Below are positions 1 through 11,685 of a stretch of DNA of 64,000 bases, piece after piece. The stretch is from positions 1-64,000 of the forward strand of contig MU863980.1 in assembly GCA_033296885.1 (NCBI GenBank). Direction: 5' to 3'. The number at the start of each line of letters is the position of its first letter. The stretch's first letter is position 1. The notes below the pieces were generated by a model. It was not told the origin of the DNA and made no database searches. It saw only the letters and a list, made by a program, of their open reading frames with translations. The position numbers and the translations under genes are program-made. The stretch comes from Triangularia verruculosa (Eukaryota; Ascomycota; Sordariomycetes; Sordariales; Podosporaceae).

Positions 1-39
1 CGCGCAATATGCCCGTGAGCGCCGCCCCCCCCCCCCGCG

Positions 40-77
<38 letters not shown>
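40..77. repeat. 38-nt C homopolymer upstream of the Ark kinase
   Basis: An uninterrupted run of 38 C, preceded by a 12-C run at 25-36. It lies in the presumed promoter or 5' leader of the kinase gene. Length is uncertain because such tracts are error-prone in sequencing. Confidence 0.9.
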
Positions 78-78
<1 letters not shown>

Positions 79-251
79 CGAACCAGTCGCTCCCCGTTTC
101 CGTCCGCCGTCTCCCGTGTCCAGCTGTTCCCCCTTCCTCACCGCCCCCGAACCGTCTACCGTTCCCTTTTCCCAGGTCCCAATCTCCCAAACCCGTCGCC
201 TCCGATTCCTCATACCTCACCGAACACGCCGCCATTGGAGGATTTACCGTC

Positions 252-3200
252 ATGGCTTCGTACAGCCAGGCGGTGCCGGCAGCGGCGCGGCCCGCAGTAC
301 CATACGGAGCACCCATGCCTGGTGGCGTCCCCGGCGCACCGGCGGGCACCTTCTCTCCCGGCACCAAGATCCAGGTCGGCAACCACCGCGTGGTGATTCA
401 GAAATACCTCTCCGAGGGCGGCTTCGCACATGTGTATCTGGTCAAGCTTGCGGCCCCCGTCGACGGGACCGACTTGGCTGTGCTGAAGCGAGTCGCGGTC
501 CCAGACAAGGACTCGCTGCGGGGGATGCGCACCGAGGTCGAAACGATGAAGCGCTTGAAGGGTCACAAGGCCATCGTCACCTACATCGACTCCCACGCTT
601 CGGAGCTGCGCGGAGGCGGGTACGAGGTGTTTCTGCTCATGGAATACTGCAACGGCGGTGGGCTCATCGACTTCATGAACACACGCCTGCAGCACCGTCT
701 GACCGAGCCCGAGATTCTCAACATTTTTTGCGACGTTGCCGAGGGCGTGGCCTGCATGCATTACCTCCGACCACCACTGTTACACCGCGATTTGAAGGTC
801 GAGAATGTTCTGATCAACATGGTTGGGTCTGTCCGGAAGTTCAAGCTGTGCGATTTCGGCTCGGCAGCAGCACCACGCGCGGCCCCCCAGACGGTTGTCG
901 AGTGCCGCCTGATGGACGAGGATGTACAGAAACACACTACGATGCAATACAGGAGTCCGGAGATGATCGACGTCTACAGGAAACAGCCGATTGACGAGAA
1001 GTCGGATATTTGGGCGCTCGGCGTGCTGCTATACAAGCTTTGCTATTACACTACACCTTTTGAGGAGCAGGGACAGCTCGCCATCCTCAACGCCAGTTAC
1101 AGATTCCCTAGTTACCCTGCCTTTTCAGATAGGCTCAAGGGGCTTATTGGTGAGTATTTTTGGGGAATTTCAAAAGTCAACCTCATAAGCTGATGTGTTC
1201 TAGCCTGGATGCTGCGGGAAAGTCAGCAGGCCAGGCCTAACATTTACCAGGTCCTCCGTGAGGCCTGTTCGATGCAAGGCCGGGAGCCGCCAGTCAAAGA
1301 TGTAGGTGTCTTGTAAATCTGCAGCGTAAAAGCACGGAGCTAACATGATTGTCTAGATTTACTCGGGGAAGTCGCAGGTAGACCCTCACCAGCATAAACA
1401 GAGTTCATCACTTCAGCAAAAGGTCACGTCGCCACCCATGGTTGGTGCCGTGTTCTCTCCCAAATCGACTCAGGAACAGCAGGCCATTCCCGAGGTTGAG
1501 CGTATGAGGCGTGGCAGAGTCCCGGCTGCTCAACCCAGCGCGCCTACAACAAAGACAGTCACGTCACCCGCAGTGACGAGTGGAGATCCCTTCGCCGCGC
1601 TTGATGCGAGACCAATAGTCAAGGGCGGAGACGAGCTCTCGTCCAAGTTTCCGTCTCTCGATCAGTTCTCGCTGCTGCACGATCACGGAGCCAAGTTTGA
1701 TTTCGATCAAGGGTCGCCGCAACTGCCCAAGGATTTGTCACAAAGGGTGGCCGAGAAGTTGGCAGATGAGGCTTTCCAGATCAAGCCTTCGCCTTCTCCG
1801 GTCCCAACGCAGCCCAGCCAGAGGCAGTCTATTGATGGAAGCAGAGCAAATGCCTACCCCGCTACTGCAAACGAACCATCACTGGTGTCTCCTCCGCCCA
1901 AGTCTGCCTCTGCACCGCCTAAGCAGCCCGGGGCAAGCAGAGCGTCGACCATCATTTCGAATACTCCCGAACTCCAAGCGATCTCTTCTCCTCCACAGCC
2001 TCTTTACCAGCCAACACCTAAGCCAACCATGGTATCGACTGGCACCATGACGTCGCCGCCCCCCGCCGAAGGACCTTCACCTTACCAAGTGTATCGTTTC
2101 CTCCCTGCCGATCGTCACCGAGCCACGAGTCTACCAAGAGCTCCCGAGACCGGTCTTGGTCTTGCTCCCTCGGCGTTTGGAGATCTGCCAACAAGCCGGC
2201 CCGTTTCCCGAACGCCCTCGTATCAAGGGGCACCGCAATCCAGCCATACACGGCTTCCATCTTCCTCGAGACCATCACTAGAAGGGGGGCGCCCAAGTGT
2301 AGAGAAATTGGACACAGGAAGAGAGTCATCCCGACTTGCGTCTCGCCCAAGGCCAATCAGCACTCATTTGGAATCCAACCTGGACTTTTTGCGAGAAAAA
2401 GAAGCGCAGCCGTCCCCGCGATTCTCTCTTGACAGAAGCCGGCCGTCCACCCCTAAGCTCGAGGAAGATAAGATCATCTCCTCCAATGTTGACTTCCTTC
2501 GCTCCCTTGAGGAACCCGAACCAGCCAAGAAGGACAAGAGCCACAAGCACATGAAGCGCGGCAGTCTATCTTCTCTCGGCGCCGGCGCGAAGAACATTCT
2601 CGCAGGTAAATTCGGCGACGCATTCAAGCGGTTCGAAGGGGCCAACGGTCCGAACCCACCAGCACGGACGCCGTCCCCGCTCAAGGATCTTGATCGTCAC
2701 GACGTGTTGACCCCGATCACAGGGTCTGTGGCAACCGGCGGGGTCAGTGACGATGAGTATGACCAACAAGACGAGATGACGCCGGAAATGCGCCGCGAGC
2801 AGGAAGCGCAGATGCTGGCGCAAGAAGAGGCAAGAGTTGCTGCTGCACAGGCGGAGTATCGGCAGCGTGTTGCGCAGAGGGGGAGTGCGGGGGGAGGTCC
2901 GGTGCCGCCACCAAAAACTGTTGCTGGAGCGTCGAGGGCGCAGGCGATTCAAAGTAAGGTGCAGTCGTTGCTTGACGAGAGTAATCGGTCGTCGACGAAT
3001 GTGTCGAGAACGGCGCAGGGGTACGGGCAGTATACTGATAATGCCCCAAGGCCGCCGACTGCCGGGGGGCCTGGGGGGGGAGAGGATAGGCCGTATGTAC
3101 CGAGAAAACCGGGCCAGGGAAGTGTGTCTGATAATAAGGCAATACGGCCGAATACGTCGGGGGGGGCGAAACCACCGGCGGCACCGCCGAAGCCGGTGCA

Positions 3201-3462
3201 TCTTAATAAGAATAGTACTGGACAGTCAGGTGTTAATCGGCCGGCGTCGCCGGTGAAGAAGTCTAGTCGTACCGGCGGGGGTGGTGTTGTTGGTGGGCAG
3301 GAGGCGCTGTTGGCGGTGGATTTACCGGGGGGAGGGGGGGCGGCGTTGCTGAAGATGACGGCGGGGGAGAAGGAGGATTATATAAGGGATTTTCAGAAGA
3401 GGTTTCCGAATATTGAGATGGTGGAGCGGGATTTGGAGGCGGAGGAGAGGGGGTTTGCGTGA
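252..3462 (+). CDS. ark1: Ark1/Prk1-family (NAK) Ser/Thr protein kinase
   Basis: Actin-patch/endocytosis kinase of the Ark/Prk (numb-associated) family, which phosphorylates endocytic coat proteins at cortical patches. I build three exons: 252-1149, 1204-1301 and 1357-3462 (1,033 aa), joined by 54- and 55-nt introns with GT-AG ends; frame is kept across both. The kinase domain lies at about residues 40-330: glycine-loop motif SEGGFAHVY, catalytic HRDLKVEN (D near 180), DFGSA (D near 201), then the family signature QARPNIYQVL in exon 2. The long C-terminal tail is low-complexity, rich in Pro/Ser/Lys, and has a DPF motif (SGDPFAAL) suited to adaptor binding; it ends in a conserved-looking acidic/hydrophobic block (EDYIRDFQKRFPNIEMVE). 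I chose the ATG at 252 because residues from there match the family, whereas the in-frame ATG at 9 would translate a poly-proline tract from a C homopolymer. Family call is firm; exact substrates are inferred. Confidence 0.93.
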
Positions 3463-3855
3463 GGGGGGTTGGGTTGGGGGGTCTTGGGGGAGGAGGGTGG
3501 TATGGGGGAGAAAGGGGGTATGGTATAGAAGTGAAGGAAGAGGAAGAGGGAGAGGTGTGTATCATGGCATCAATGATCAAGGGGTGAATATTTAAGATTC
3601 TTTTTTTTTTTTGAGTTTTGAGAGAGAAATAAAAATGGGATAGAATATGTAATGTATGTCACGCACAACACAACACAGGCACAGCACGAATTACAGATAC
3701 ACAGTTTTTGTTTTTTTATCATCATTATGATGAGGGTAGAGAGGAGTTGGGTTGAATGAGTATTTGGATTTGGTGGCTATGAATGAGTTGCGTGTGGTGG
3801 TGATGGTGGTGGTGGTGGTGGTGGTTACTTGAGTTCTGATATTGTGAAAGGAGTG
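3463..3855. other. Convergent intergenic stretch with GTG microsatellite
   Basis: This stretch separates the 3' ends of the Ark kinase gene and the small Cys-rich gene. It holds a G-rich 3' UTR-like segment, a T-run near 3601-3612 that could serve in 3'-end formation, and a (GTG)n/(GGT)n microsatellite at about 3796-3828. No coding signal is seen. Confidence 0.6.
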
Positions 3856-4275
3856 TTACTTTTTGCTGAGGAAACTGGTGAACCAAGATAGGGCGGCCGA
3901 ACCTGAGGGTGTTTCTTCTTCTTGTTGATCTGCAGAGCCGCCGGAGGAGGGTTGTCTGCCTTGGCCGGCTTGCGGCGGGTAGGATTTGCCGGCGACGGTG
4001 AATTTGGGCTCACTACGCACTTGTTTAGTATCGCTGTGCATAAAGGGGATGATGATGAGATGTAAATGGAAAGGGGCGGAAATAAGGGGGGGGGGGGTAA
4101 AAGTACCAAGTACACCACTGGTCCTCGGGCACGGAGCCGAGGACGGAGGGGACGTGGGAGCCGCAGCCTCGCCAGGATTGCTTTGCTTTCTAGCTGTTAG
4201 CTTCTTCTTCTGTGCTCAAAAAAAAAAAAACGATGATAGCTTACAGCAGTTGGGGCAGGAAGATCCGAAGCACAT
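3856..4275 (-). CDS. Small cysteine-rich fungal protein, three exons (88 aa)
   Basis: No long ORF marks this gene. Exons on the minus strand are 4275-4245 (ATG plus ten codons), 4185-4107 and 4012-3856, with introns of 59 and 94 nt; GTAAGC and GTACTT donors, a CTAAC and a TACTAAAC branch site, and intact frame across both junctions. The protein starts MCFGSSCPNCSKQSW, continues RGCGSHVPSVLGSVPEDQW, then CTCEPKFTVAGKSYPPQ and a Gln/Ser/Gly-rich tail ending FTSFLSKK. The CxxxxCxxC, GCGxHV and WCTC elements with a following YPP match, from memory, a widespread family of unnamed small ascomycete proteins; the spaced cysteines suggest metal binding, which is inference. The first acceptor is a weak AAG. 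The last exon alone is an ORF (ATG at 4041), but that start lies inside the proposed second intron. Function unknown. Confidence 0.8.
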
Positions 4276-4912
4276 CGTTGCCCGTTAATTTCTTGACCTT
4301 TTCGGTTGTTAATAAAAGAGAGCTTTCTTGAGCAAGAGCTGAAAATAGCTTGAGAACTAGGCTAGGTCGGGTGGGTGGCTTTGAAAGACAAGATGTGCAA
4401 CGCCAGAAGATGGGATGAACTATATATCCCAACTTGTGTTTCTATGAGTGGTTCTATCCCGAAAGTTCTCCAAGAACCAATCGCCGAATGATTCCCAGCG
4501 AAGAAAAGCCGGCCCCACTTCTCCCGTCCCTCCACATCGCCGACCTGGGGAAACCGGTGTGGGTGGGGTTCCATTTCTGGTTATCTCCGGCCGGGGACCA
4601 CCAAACCGGCTGTCGGGCATCACTTTTTGCTATGGTAAGCAGTATCTCGTCCCCTTACTGTAAACAGGTAGCCAATGAAGCTGACAACCAAATCGGTAGA
4701 GTCTAGCCCCCACAATAGAAGAGAAGTCTCGAAAAGAACATCACATCAATTTACACATTACTTTATACAGTAACAATTCGTATATCCATCCCCGACCCGT
4801 CATCATCCCCCTTTTCCCTTCCATCCGTCCGGTGCCCGTGTTATACATGCAGATCCAAGAACACAAAGAACCACCCTCCCAACCGGCTACCCAAAAACAC
4901 GTTTTAGCCATC
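4276..4912. other. Intergenic: promoter of the Cys-rich gene and 3' region of the CCDC47-like gene
   Basis: About 640 bp lying upstream of the minus-strand Cys-rich gene and downstream of the stop of the CCDC47-like gene. I see no further coding segment, RNA gene or clear repeat. Confidence 0.5.
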
Positions 4913-6423
4913 TCAAGCACGAGTAGTCATCTTCTTGGTCCCCTTCTTCAACTCTTTCTCGCGCTCCTTCTCCAAGTACTTCTTCTGTCCCTTGGCGTCC
5001 AGCGCATTCAGCTCGGCGTCACGCTTGGCCTTGCGCGCCTTCTCCTTCTCTGCAGCACGCTCCTCGGCCTTCTCCTCCTCCTCGGCCTTTTGGATCTTCT
5101 TGATCATGGCCTCGCGGACGGCCTTGACCTTCTTGACAACCTCGGGGCGGAAGTGCGCCGACTTGGCGAGCTGGTCAGAGATGCGGAGGAAGTACTGGAA
5201 GATGGGGGTAAGGTTGGTGTAGTCGTTGTTGGATGGGAGCGAATAGCGGAGGAAGATGCGCTTGCGGGGGACAGTCTCGTCGAGGCTGTTTTGATCATGT
5301 TAGCCATTCCATCAGTGCACAGAGGACCGGACAAAAACTCACGTCTTGGGCTGGTCAACGGGTTGGTCAGAGACAATCAGATACTCGAACGAATCTCCAG
5401 CACCCTCAGCAGCCTTGATAAGCTCAGGGGTAAGGAGAAGGTCGGTAATCTCAGCGCTCTCGCTCATGACGGTCAACCACTGGGGAAGCTTGGGATGGTC
5501 CTTGGTAACGGTAAGAGACAAGTCGTAGCGGTCATCGCGAACCGTCTTCATCTGGTCCTTGTGAACAAGGGCCCAGACAAAGTTGTCGTAAGCGCTCTTG
5601 TCCTTGGTCTGAAGCTCGGCAGTACCAGGGACGCCGGGCACAACCTGGCCTTCTCTTCCGTCAAAGGGGTAGATGGCAGCGTCGCAGACATCCTTGGGAG
5701 CGGGGAAGCTGTCCCAGAAGAATCCGAGAGCGGCCTCAAAGATGGAGGTAAGCGGGTTGAAGCGCTTGATGAGGGTAAGCTTCACATCGAGGAAGGCAAC
5801 ATTGGCACGACCGGTGGCGTAGGTAGCAAACTCGAAGAGACTCTTCTCGCGGATTTCGGCAGTCTTGTTCTCAGGGGTGGGAACGCCGTCAAAGCCCACG
5901 GAAGCGAACTCGGACGTGAGGGTAGGGTTGTTCGCCTGAATCCACTTCTTGGCCTTGGTGCGATTGCGGCCAGCGCCGAAGAGGTGGAAGATGAGGAAAA
6001 GGCCGATGATGGAGAGCACAATGCCTTCGCCCTTGAATTCCGAGAGGGAATGGCGCTCATCGAGGCGGTACCATTTTGTGTAGGGGCGCAATGTCTGCGC
6101 CGGTTGGGCTCCTGTCAGAGTGTTGGAGACGGGAGTGAAGGGAATTGGAGATGGGTCGGCGCCCTCCTTGAAGTCTGCGAAGTCTATGGGAGGCCGTTAG
6201 CCGATGGTCTAGCAAGTTGACGCTGAAATAGGGGCAACGGCTTTTTGGGCTCAAGAGATGGAAGCTCGGAGCTGCACATGGAAGCCCACATGCGGCCACG
6301 TCGTCCCATCTTCAGACTCGTGCGCGCAAAGGACAGAGATGACATACCGGAATCCCCGCCCTTGACGGGATCGGGATTGAGTGGCTTTTGGCCTCCGAAG
6401 AGGTTGTTGATAACGTTCGCCAT
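4913..6423 (-). CDS. CCDC47/PAT10-like ER membrane protein (DUF1682)
   Basis: Fungal DUF1682 protein related to metazoan CCDC47, a subunit of the PAT complex that assists multipass membrane-protein insertion at the ER translocon. Exons on the minus strand: 6423-6348, 6183-5343 and 5285-4913 (429 aa; human CCDC47 is 483 aa), with introns of 164 and 57 nt. The start MANVINNLFGGQKPLNPDP fits the family; another in-frame ATG lies far upstream at 6570. Visible features: a Pro/Ser N-terminus, one membrane segment near residues 75-95 (GIVLSIIGLFLIFHLFGA), a luminal/cytosolic globular part with FEFATYATGRANVAFLDVK and YDLSLTVTKDH, and a highly charged coiled-coil tail (AEEEEKAEERAAEKEKARK) ending KKGTKKMTTRA, as expected for the ribosome-facing C-terminus. 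It diverges from the haspin gene with 512 bp between start codons. PAT-complex role in fungi is inferred. Confidence 0.93.
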
Positions 6424-6935
6424 GGCTGTCGCGTACCGTGGTCGGCGATTTGCTGAGGTTGCGTCGAAGCAAGAAGTTCGTGCCGCACCGAAGGCCTGAG
6501 AAATCCCCTGACGTGTGCAATTGGGGGTTGCGTGTGGGGCACCCTGTAGGGAGCACGGACACCGACTCAACGCTGGATGGCGCTATCAACGCTAACTAAT
6601 CTTTATCGCCTTATCAATCTCTGGGCATCAGATTGGAGATTCGAGTCCCATTGTGAATGTTTGACAGTTCTTATGAACCCATTGGCAAGCATTGAAATCA
6701 TTAATCTGGCCTCGAAATACAGATACTCTCATATTACCCCTCACTCTCCCCAGGGTGAGACAAGCGTCATGGAGGTGAAAGAATCTAGTGGGGCCAGGGT
6801 CTCCTGTCTCGGTTGCTCCTAGCAACCCTCCACAGTATATTGACGAATGGGAAGGCTGAAACCCGACTTTGAACCACGAACCATCAAGGTACTTCACCAG
6901 TCTACAACACCGATCCAGAGACCACAGAAAGAACA
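6424..6935. promoter_or_regulatory. Shared upstream region of the CCDC47-like and haspin genes
   Basis: A 512-bp divergent intergenic region. It must hold both promoters unless one transcript starts inside the other. Short upstream ATGs occur on both strands (for example minus 6570 and plus 6847). No TATA box or other motif stands out. Confidence 0.5.
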
Positions 6936-8636
6936 ATGTCACGCACTACAACACTTCGGAAATATGGCAAATCCGACAGAAAGACGAGAGCTGAACAGCT
7001 GTTTGAGGAACTGCCCACAAGCCCACCCAGGAGGAAAAAGGCTCATTCAAAAACCGAGTCAAAAGAGGTCATCCAGATAACGGAGAAATTGGTGTCAGTG
7101 ACACTGGATGACGAGGTTTCTGTAGCACAGGAGAAGGAAGAGGTCATCTCCATAGCATCCACCCCACCATCATCACCGCCATCTCCAGAACAGAGGCCAT
7201 CACCACCAAAACAGAAATCCCCACCACCAAGGAGAAGAATATCACCAACCCCAACATCTGCACCAGAACCGGGAGCAGAGCCAGTAGAACCAACAGAGGA
7301 GGAGATCTACGAAGAAGAATCAACCGCCTACTCCGACGACTACACCCAAGACCTCCGCGTCCTCACCTGGTCCGACATCTGCCCCCCAGAAAACTCCATC
7401 GAAAAGATCGCCGAAGCCTCCTACGCAGAAGTCTACCGTATCACCAACTCCCTGGGCACCTCCATCATCAAAGTCGTGCGCCTAGAATCCCCCATCAAGC
7501 CTCAAACCAAAGCCCAGGAACGCTCCGGCCTCGTCGACGAAGAACCCCACACCGACGACGACATGCTCGGCGAGCTCCAAATATCAGAATGGCTCGCCGA
7601 CATTCCCGGTTTCGTCATCTACAAAGAACGCTACGTCGCCAAGGGGAAAGCCCCCAAGGCCTTGCTAGAAACCCACCAGGCGTTCCACCGGAGGGAGAAG
7701 AGAAAAGATCCCGATCGGCTGCAGTGGTATCCCTCCCCAAGCCGGTATCTAGACTCAACAAAGTTTCTTGTTGTAGAATTAGGGGATGCCGGGACAGCAC
7801 TAGAAGATTTCCCCATCACGACGGCCCATCAGCTGTGGGATATCTTCCTTCACACCGCCATCGCGCTCGCCAGAGCAGAGGATCTGATTGAATTCGAGCA
7901 CCGCGATCTCCACGAGGGCAACCTCTGCATCCGGCAGGCTTGCCCACCGTCTTCCTCTGCTGCCTCACCATATCAGTTTGGCCATTCAGGCCTCGAGGTC
8001 ACGATTCTAGACTATGGTCTGTCTCGGGCGTCTGATCCGGATCATCCTGAGCAGATCATGTACTACGATCTCGAGAAGGATCTTTCCATTTTTACGTCTA
8101 CTCACGCGCCTCAGTGTGAAGTCTACCGGTGCATGAGGTCTTATCTTTTGAGGGGCGATAGATGTAATTTACCGCCCAAGTACCATACCACGCCGTATTC
8201 GTTACCTCCGACGGCGACGAAGATGAGGAGGAGCAGGAGGATTAACTGGGAGGGATATCGCCCGTACACGAATGTGCTGTGGTTGGATTACATTTACAAC
8301 TACATTATTGAGAATTTTCAGGGGGAGGAGAAGGTGTTGGAGGAGTGGGAGGAGCAGACGAGGGAGCTGAGGGTTCATCTTGACCCAGGGCAGCCGAGGG
8401 AGGTGCTTAGCTTTGGGATGGCGGGGGAGGTGGTGAGATTTGCGGTGGAGGCTGGGTGGGTTGGGGAAGGGCAGTTGATGGATGGGGGTGGGAGTTACCT
8501 TTCTGCTGTCGGGGGAGACGCAAGTGAAGGGGAGGGTGTGAGTGGGGAGGAACAGGATGAAGAGAGTGCGACTGAGGAAAGTGAGGAGGATGTGAGTCAA
8601 TCGAAGAGACCGGGGAGGTCATCGAGGAGACGGTAG
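6936..8636 (+). CDS. Haspin-like histone H3 Thr3 kinase
   Basis: Single-exon 566-aa protein with a haspin-type kinase domain at about residues 140-480. Haspin kinases phosphorylate histone H3 Thr3 at centromeres and help recruit the chromosomal passenger complex. Seen here: a degenerate glycine loop (EASYAEVYRI), the lysine in SIIKVVRLE, the catalytic loop HRDLHEGN near residue 322 and, in place of DFG, DYGLSR near residue 359, which is the haspin hallmark. The C-terminal lobe has MRSYLLRG and NVLWLDYIYNYI, typical of haspins. The N-terminal 140 residues are disordered and basic/proline-rich (SPPRRKKAHSK; PSSPPSPEQRPSPPK), and the end is acidic then basic (GRSSRRR). A clear ATG in good context (acaATGTCA) opens the frame. 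No intron is needed. The kinase family is secure; the role in mitosis is by family. Confidence 0.92.
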   Translation: MSRTTTLRKYGKSDRKTRAEQLFEELPTSPPRRKKAHSKTESKEVIQITEKLVSVTLDDEVSVAQEKEEVISIASTPPSSPPSPEQRPSPPKQKSPPPRRRISPTPTSAPEPGAEPVEPTEEEIYEEESTAYSDDYTQDLRVLTWSDICPPENSIEKIAEASYAEVYRITNSLGTSIIKVVRLESPIKPQTKAQERSGLVDEEPHTDDDMLGELQISEWLADIPGFVIYKERYVAKGKAPKALLETHQAFHRREKRKDPDRLQWYPSPSRYLDSTKFLVVELGDAGTALEDFPITTAHQLWDIFLHTAIALARAEDLIEFEHRDLHEGNLCIRQACPPSSSAASPYQFGHSGLEVTILDYGLSRASDPDHPEQIMYYDLEKDLSIFTSTHAPQCEVYRCMRSYLLRGDRCNLPPKYHTTPYSLPPTATKMRRSRRINWEGYRPYTNVLWLDYIYNYIIENFQGEEKVLEEWEEQTRELRVHLDPGQPREVLSFGMAGEVVRFAVEAGWVGEGQLMDGGGSYLSAVGGDASEGEGVSGEEQDEESATEESEEDVSQSKRPGRSSRRR

Positions 8637-11600
8637 GCTCGAGGAGTTTTTCAGATCGCTTGTGGACGAGAAGAATTCTCGTTTGGTCTTGCATAAAACA
8701 TTTTCGGAGCCGGCCTATATTTCCCAACTAGGACCGCGACATTGGATACCTATTACATTTGGGGGCGGGAAAGCGGCGAGGAAAGGGTGTCGGTGGATTT
8801 TGCGACATCGGATACACCATTGCATTCACATTACATACATGTTCGAGTCTACTGGGAAAATATACCCACATTTTTGGTATATATATAGAGTTGGACATAG
8901 GAGACAGGACGGGATAGGAAGGCGTTACTTATTATAAACATTGGTGTTGATCATCATCACCATCATGGACCTAGAGTTACCTCTGGCGCGAAGATACGGC
9001 AGTCGTGAGATGTCCATCACCGGATTGGGCAGAACAGAGGGCTGCTATTGGCCCGGATGGAAGCCGTTTTGTAGCGTGTCATTGAGAAGCCCCGGCTGTG
9101 TGGGCATCACAGTTCGTCACTGCATGACAGGGGAAGAGCCGAGAGGTAGCATGAGATGAAGATAATTCATCCATGCCTCTGGCCTCTCTTTGTTTGCTCC
9201 GATGTTATTTCCGCTGACTAACATCCGGGTTAGGGTTTTCTATACGGCATTCATTCAACAATGTGCCGTGGCCAAGCCGGCGACTTGGTAGAATCAGGCA
9301 TAGCTCGACGTTGGTAGCCGCCCGGCCCATCCTGGCTCGCAGGGGTCACATCGCGTCTTTCAACTTCACCTCTCTTTTTCTTCTCTTTCCAGCTCTCTAC
9401 ATCGGCCTTCCTTCCTCATCATGCCGCTGCCCGATACTTCCGACCCTAGCTTTTCCCTCTTCCCCCTTCGAGGACCAGCTGTCCGGAATCTTTCTGTCCT
9501 GCCAAGGCGCATAGAAGGAAGCAGAAGAAAACCACAACATCGACCCCCCCATTTTGATATCGGCCGAAGGGCAAAACTCCCCCCCTTCCACCCCTCCCCT
9601 TCACTCCACAACAACGCAGGTGACGACAATATTTAGAACACCGACAATGTTGCGCGGGCTTGGCGAACGTTGGAATCTGCTGATTTTCCATCAATAGCCA
9701 ACCATGCTTCCCAGTTGGTCGGGTCTTGGGGGACATGCGATGACTGTTGTGTGACCCTCGGAAGGCTACCCACGGAATATTCCATGCTGTGTATACGGAG
9801 TCCCGGCCACCTTCATCAGCAACGCAATCCACTCTTGTCAGAACCAATTACCAGTAGGGTGTTTGATGTAAGATGACAACCGTTGGAGGACCTGGTCCGG
9901 GAAGGATTTTACAATGTCTTGTGCGTCAGCAGCAGGTGAGCCTCTTTGCATCCCGTGACAATTTTGCAGTCATATCTCACAAGTCCGGGTGGCTTGCAAA
10001 TCCTGAGTCCAGATGTCGTCGATCTCGCCCTGTGGGGTCTAGTGAGAAGATTGACTGAGACTTGGGTGATCCCTACCCTGTTGAGTATACTATTGAAGCT
10101 TTAGCACCGCGCATCGCGGTGTACCTGCGTCCGCTGTCGATGTTTTTTCTTTTCTTTCTCAGCTGTCGAACCATGACAGCAGAAACCTTGGAAAGCTCAA
10201 CTCCATGTCAGCTCCACTGCGTCATACGTGCTGCTCCCAGACGGCAGCCATCTCTTCCTTGTTCTTGATCCCGGCTCTCCAAGACTCGCTGCACCACTCT
10301 CGGCCGCTCGAGATGCAATGCAACCGCGGCAGCGAATATCTGCCATATTAAGGGGCACAGTACCGAGACAGACCGCAGGATGCCAGCAGCACGGGACTCA
10401 AGATCTGCCACGCTTGTCGCTCTCTCATGTCTGTGATAGATACCCCGCATATCCCAACGGGCGCCTTGACCGCATTCTATCAACATCGGACGAGAGCCGC
10501 TCGGCCAAGCAGCAGGTCCCCGGCTCGTCTATTTTTTGCCCCGATCATTCAAGTCCAAAGCTTTCGAGTGCCGGCTGGGGGCAACTTGCTGCTGACGTAT
10601 GTCAAAGAGCTCTTTAGTTCGGCTGCGTTGGTCCAGTCCAAGTGGGTGTCACCGTCGTTCTCCGTCTCCGTGGCAGACTTGTCGAATTGCTGCCCATTCG
10701 TTGCTAATTACCCTTTCCTACTTGTTGGTCTTACCTCATGCTGAGAGTGTTTGCAGAACAGACTTGTTACTCAACTCGGTATGGACCCCTAATGCGGCTC
10801 CTTCGGTGTCCCAACAGCCCTGTGCAAATCAGATGAGCTAGCATGCGCCACATCCATACAGAGCCCATGACATGAGGGACAAGCTGAGCTTCTTCGGCGA
10901 GATATTGACCGCCTACCCCCGGCTGAGACGGAGTCCAAGTCCCCGGACACTATTGTCACCCCGGTCTGTGCTTCCCGCCTTTTGAGGGTGCTTGCACTTT
11001 GTTGTTGCGCACGGTGACACACAGTTACCTGTAGCTCCCGCACAGAAAGTCTTGAGTCAACGATCCAATGATAGGTGGTGTTATTCTGTTCTAAATCGGC
11101 ATCCAGCCCCTGTCTAGGCCCCCGGGCCGATAGTATTGGGGATGTGACGAGGGCCTGCCACTTACACCAAAATAATTGTTCCCAGTCACAAAATGGAGGT
11201 ATTTTGTGATCAGGAGCGGGCAGCTGCAACCTTGGATCCCAAAGGGACCGGCTCATGGGCCCACAGATCTAGTGATTGTGTGGCGCCTGCTTTTCTACTG
11301 GGCAACCATGGGTGGCTAGCCATCGACTCGTCGAACCTCCAGGAAGGCCATAGCTTCAAGCACTCTCGTCCCTGTCACCCATGGTTGCAGTCTGCGGAAG
11401 GAGGCACGGAGGATTGGGTAATCGTGGGTGGAGGCGAACATGGTGATCAGCACGGTGCTTGCGGGGCGTGGGGCAGGACCTCGACAGGTTGTCCGCTGTC
11501 GACATATAAATAACGCCTCCCCGTCATCGTCATGAGCCTTTGCTTGGGACAACATTCTCGGCCCACACACAGAATCAGCCATTCCCGGCGCTAGATCAAC

Positions 11601-11685
11601 TTTATTCACTCCCCCCTTTTCAATTACCGACTATTGTTTCTCTCCCAGACAAGCCCGAGACATACGTACAGGACATACATACACG
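8637..11685. other. 3-kb non-coding stretch upstream of the catalase gene
   Basis: Between the haspin stop and the catalase start no ORF resembles a protein: the frames are short, low in fungal codon bias and unlike any family I know. The part nearest the catalase gene holds a TATA-like box (11505-11512). The stretch probably combines the haspin 3' UTR with an extended catalase promoter or 5' leader; a non-coding RNA cannot be excluded. Confidence 0.5.
11505..11512 (+). promoter_or_regulatory. TATA-like box of the catalase gene
   Basis: TATAAATA lies 174 bp upstream of the catalase ATG, followed by a pyrimidine-rich leader ending just before the start codon. Position and orientation suit a core promoter; transcription start is not known. 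Confidence 0.5.

Noticed and set aside
9..251. N-terminal extension of the Ark kinase from ATG 9
   Set aside because: Would translate a long proline run from a C homopolymer; the family start is at 252.
4832..6220. 462-aa plus-strand ORF opposite the CCDC47-like gene
   Set aside because: Antisense shadow of a well-supported three-exon gene; runs through its introns and has no family features.
9421..9636. 71-aa ORF after a pyrimidine-rich leader (MPLPDTSDPS...)
   Set aside because: Leader looks promoter-like, but codon use fades and no downstream exon continues it.
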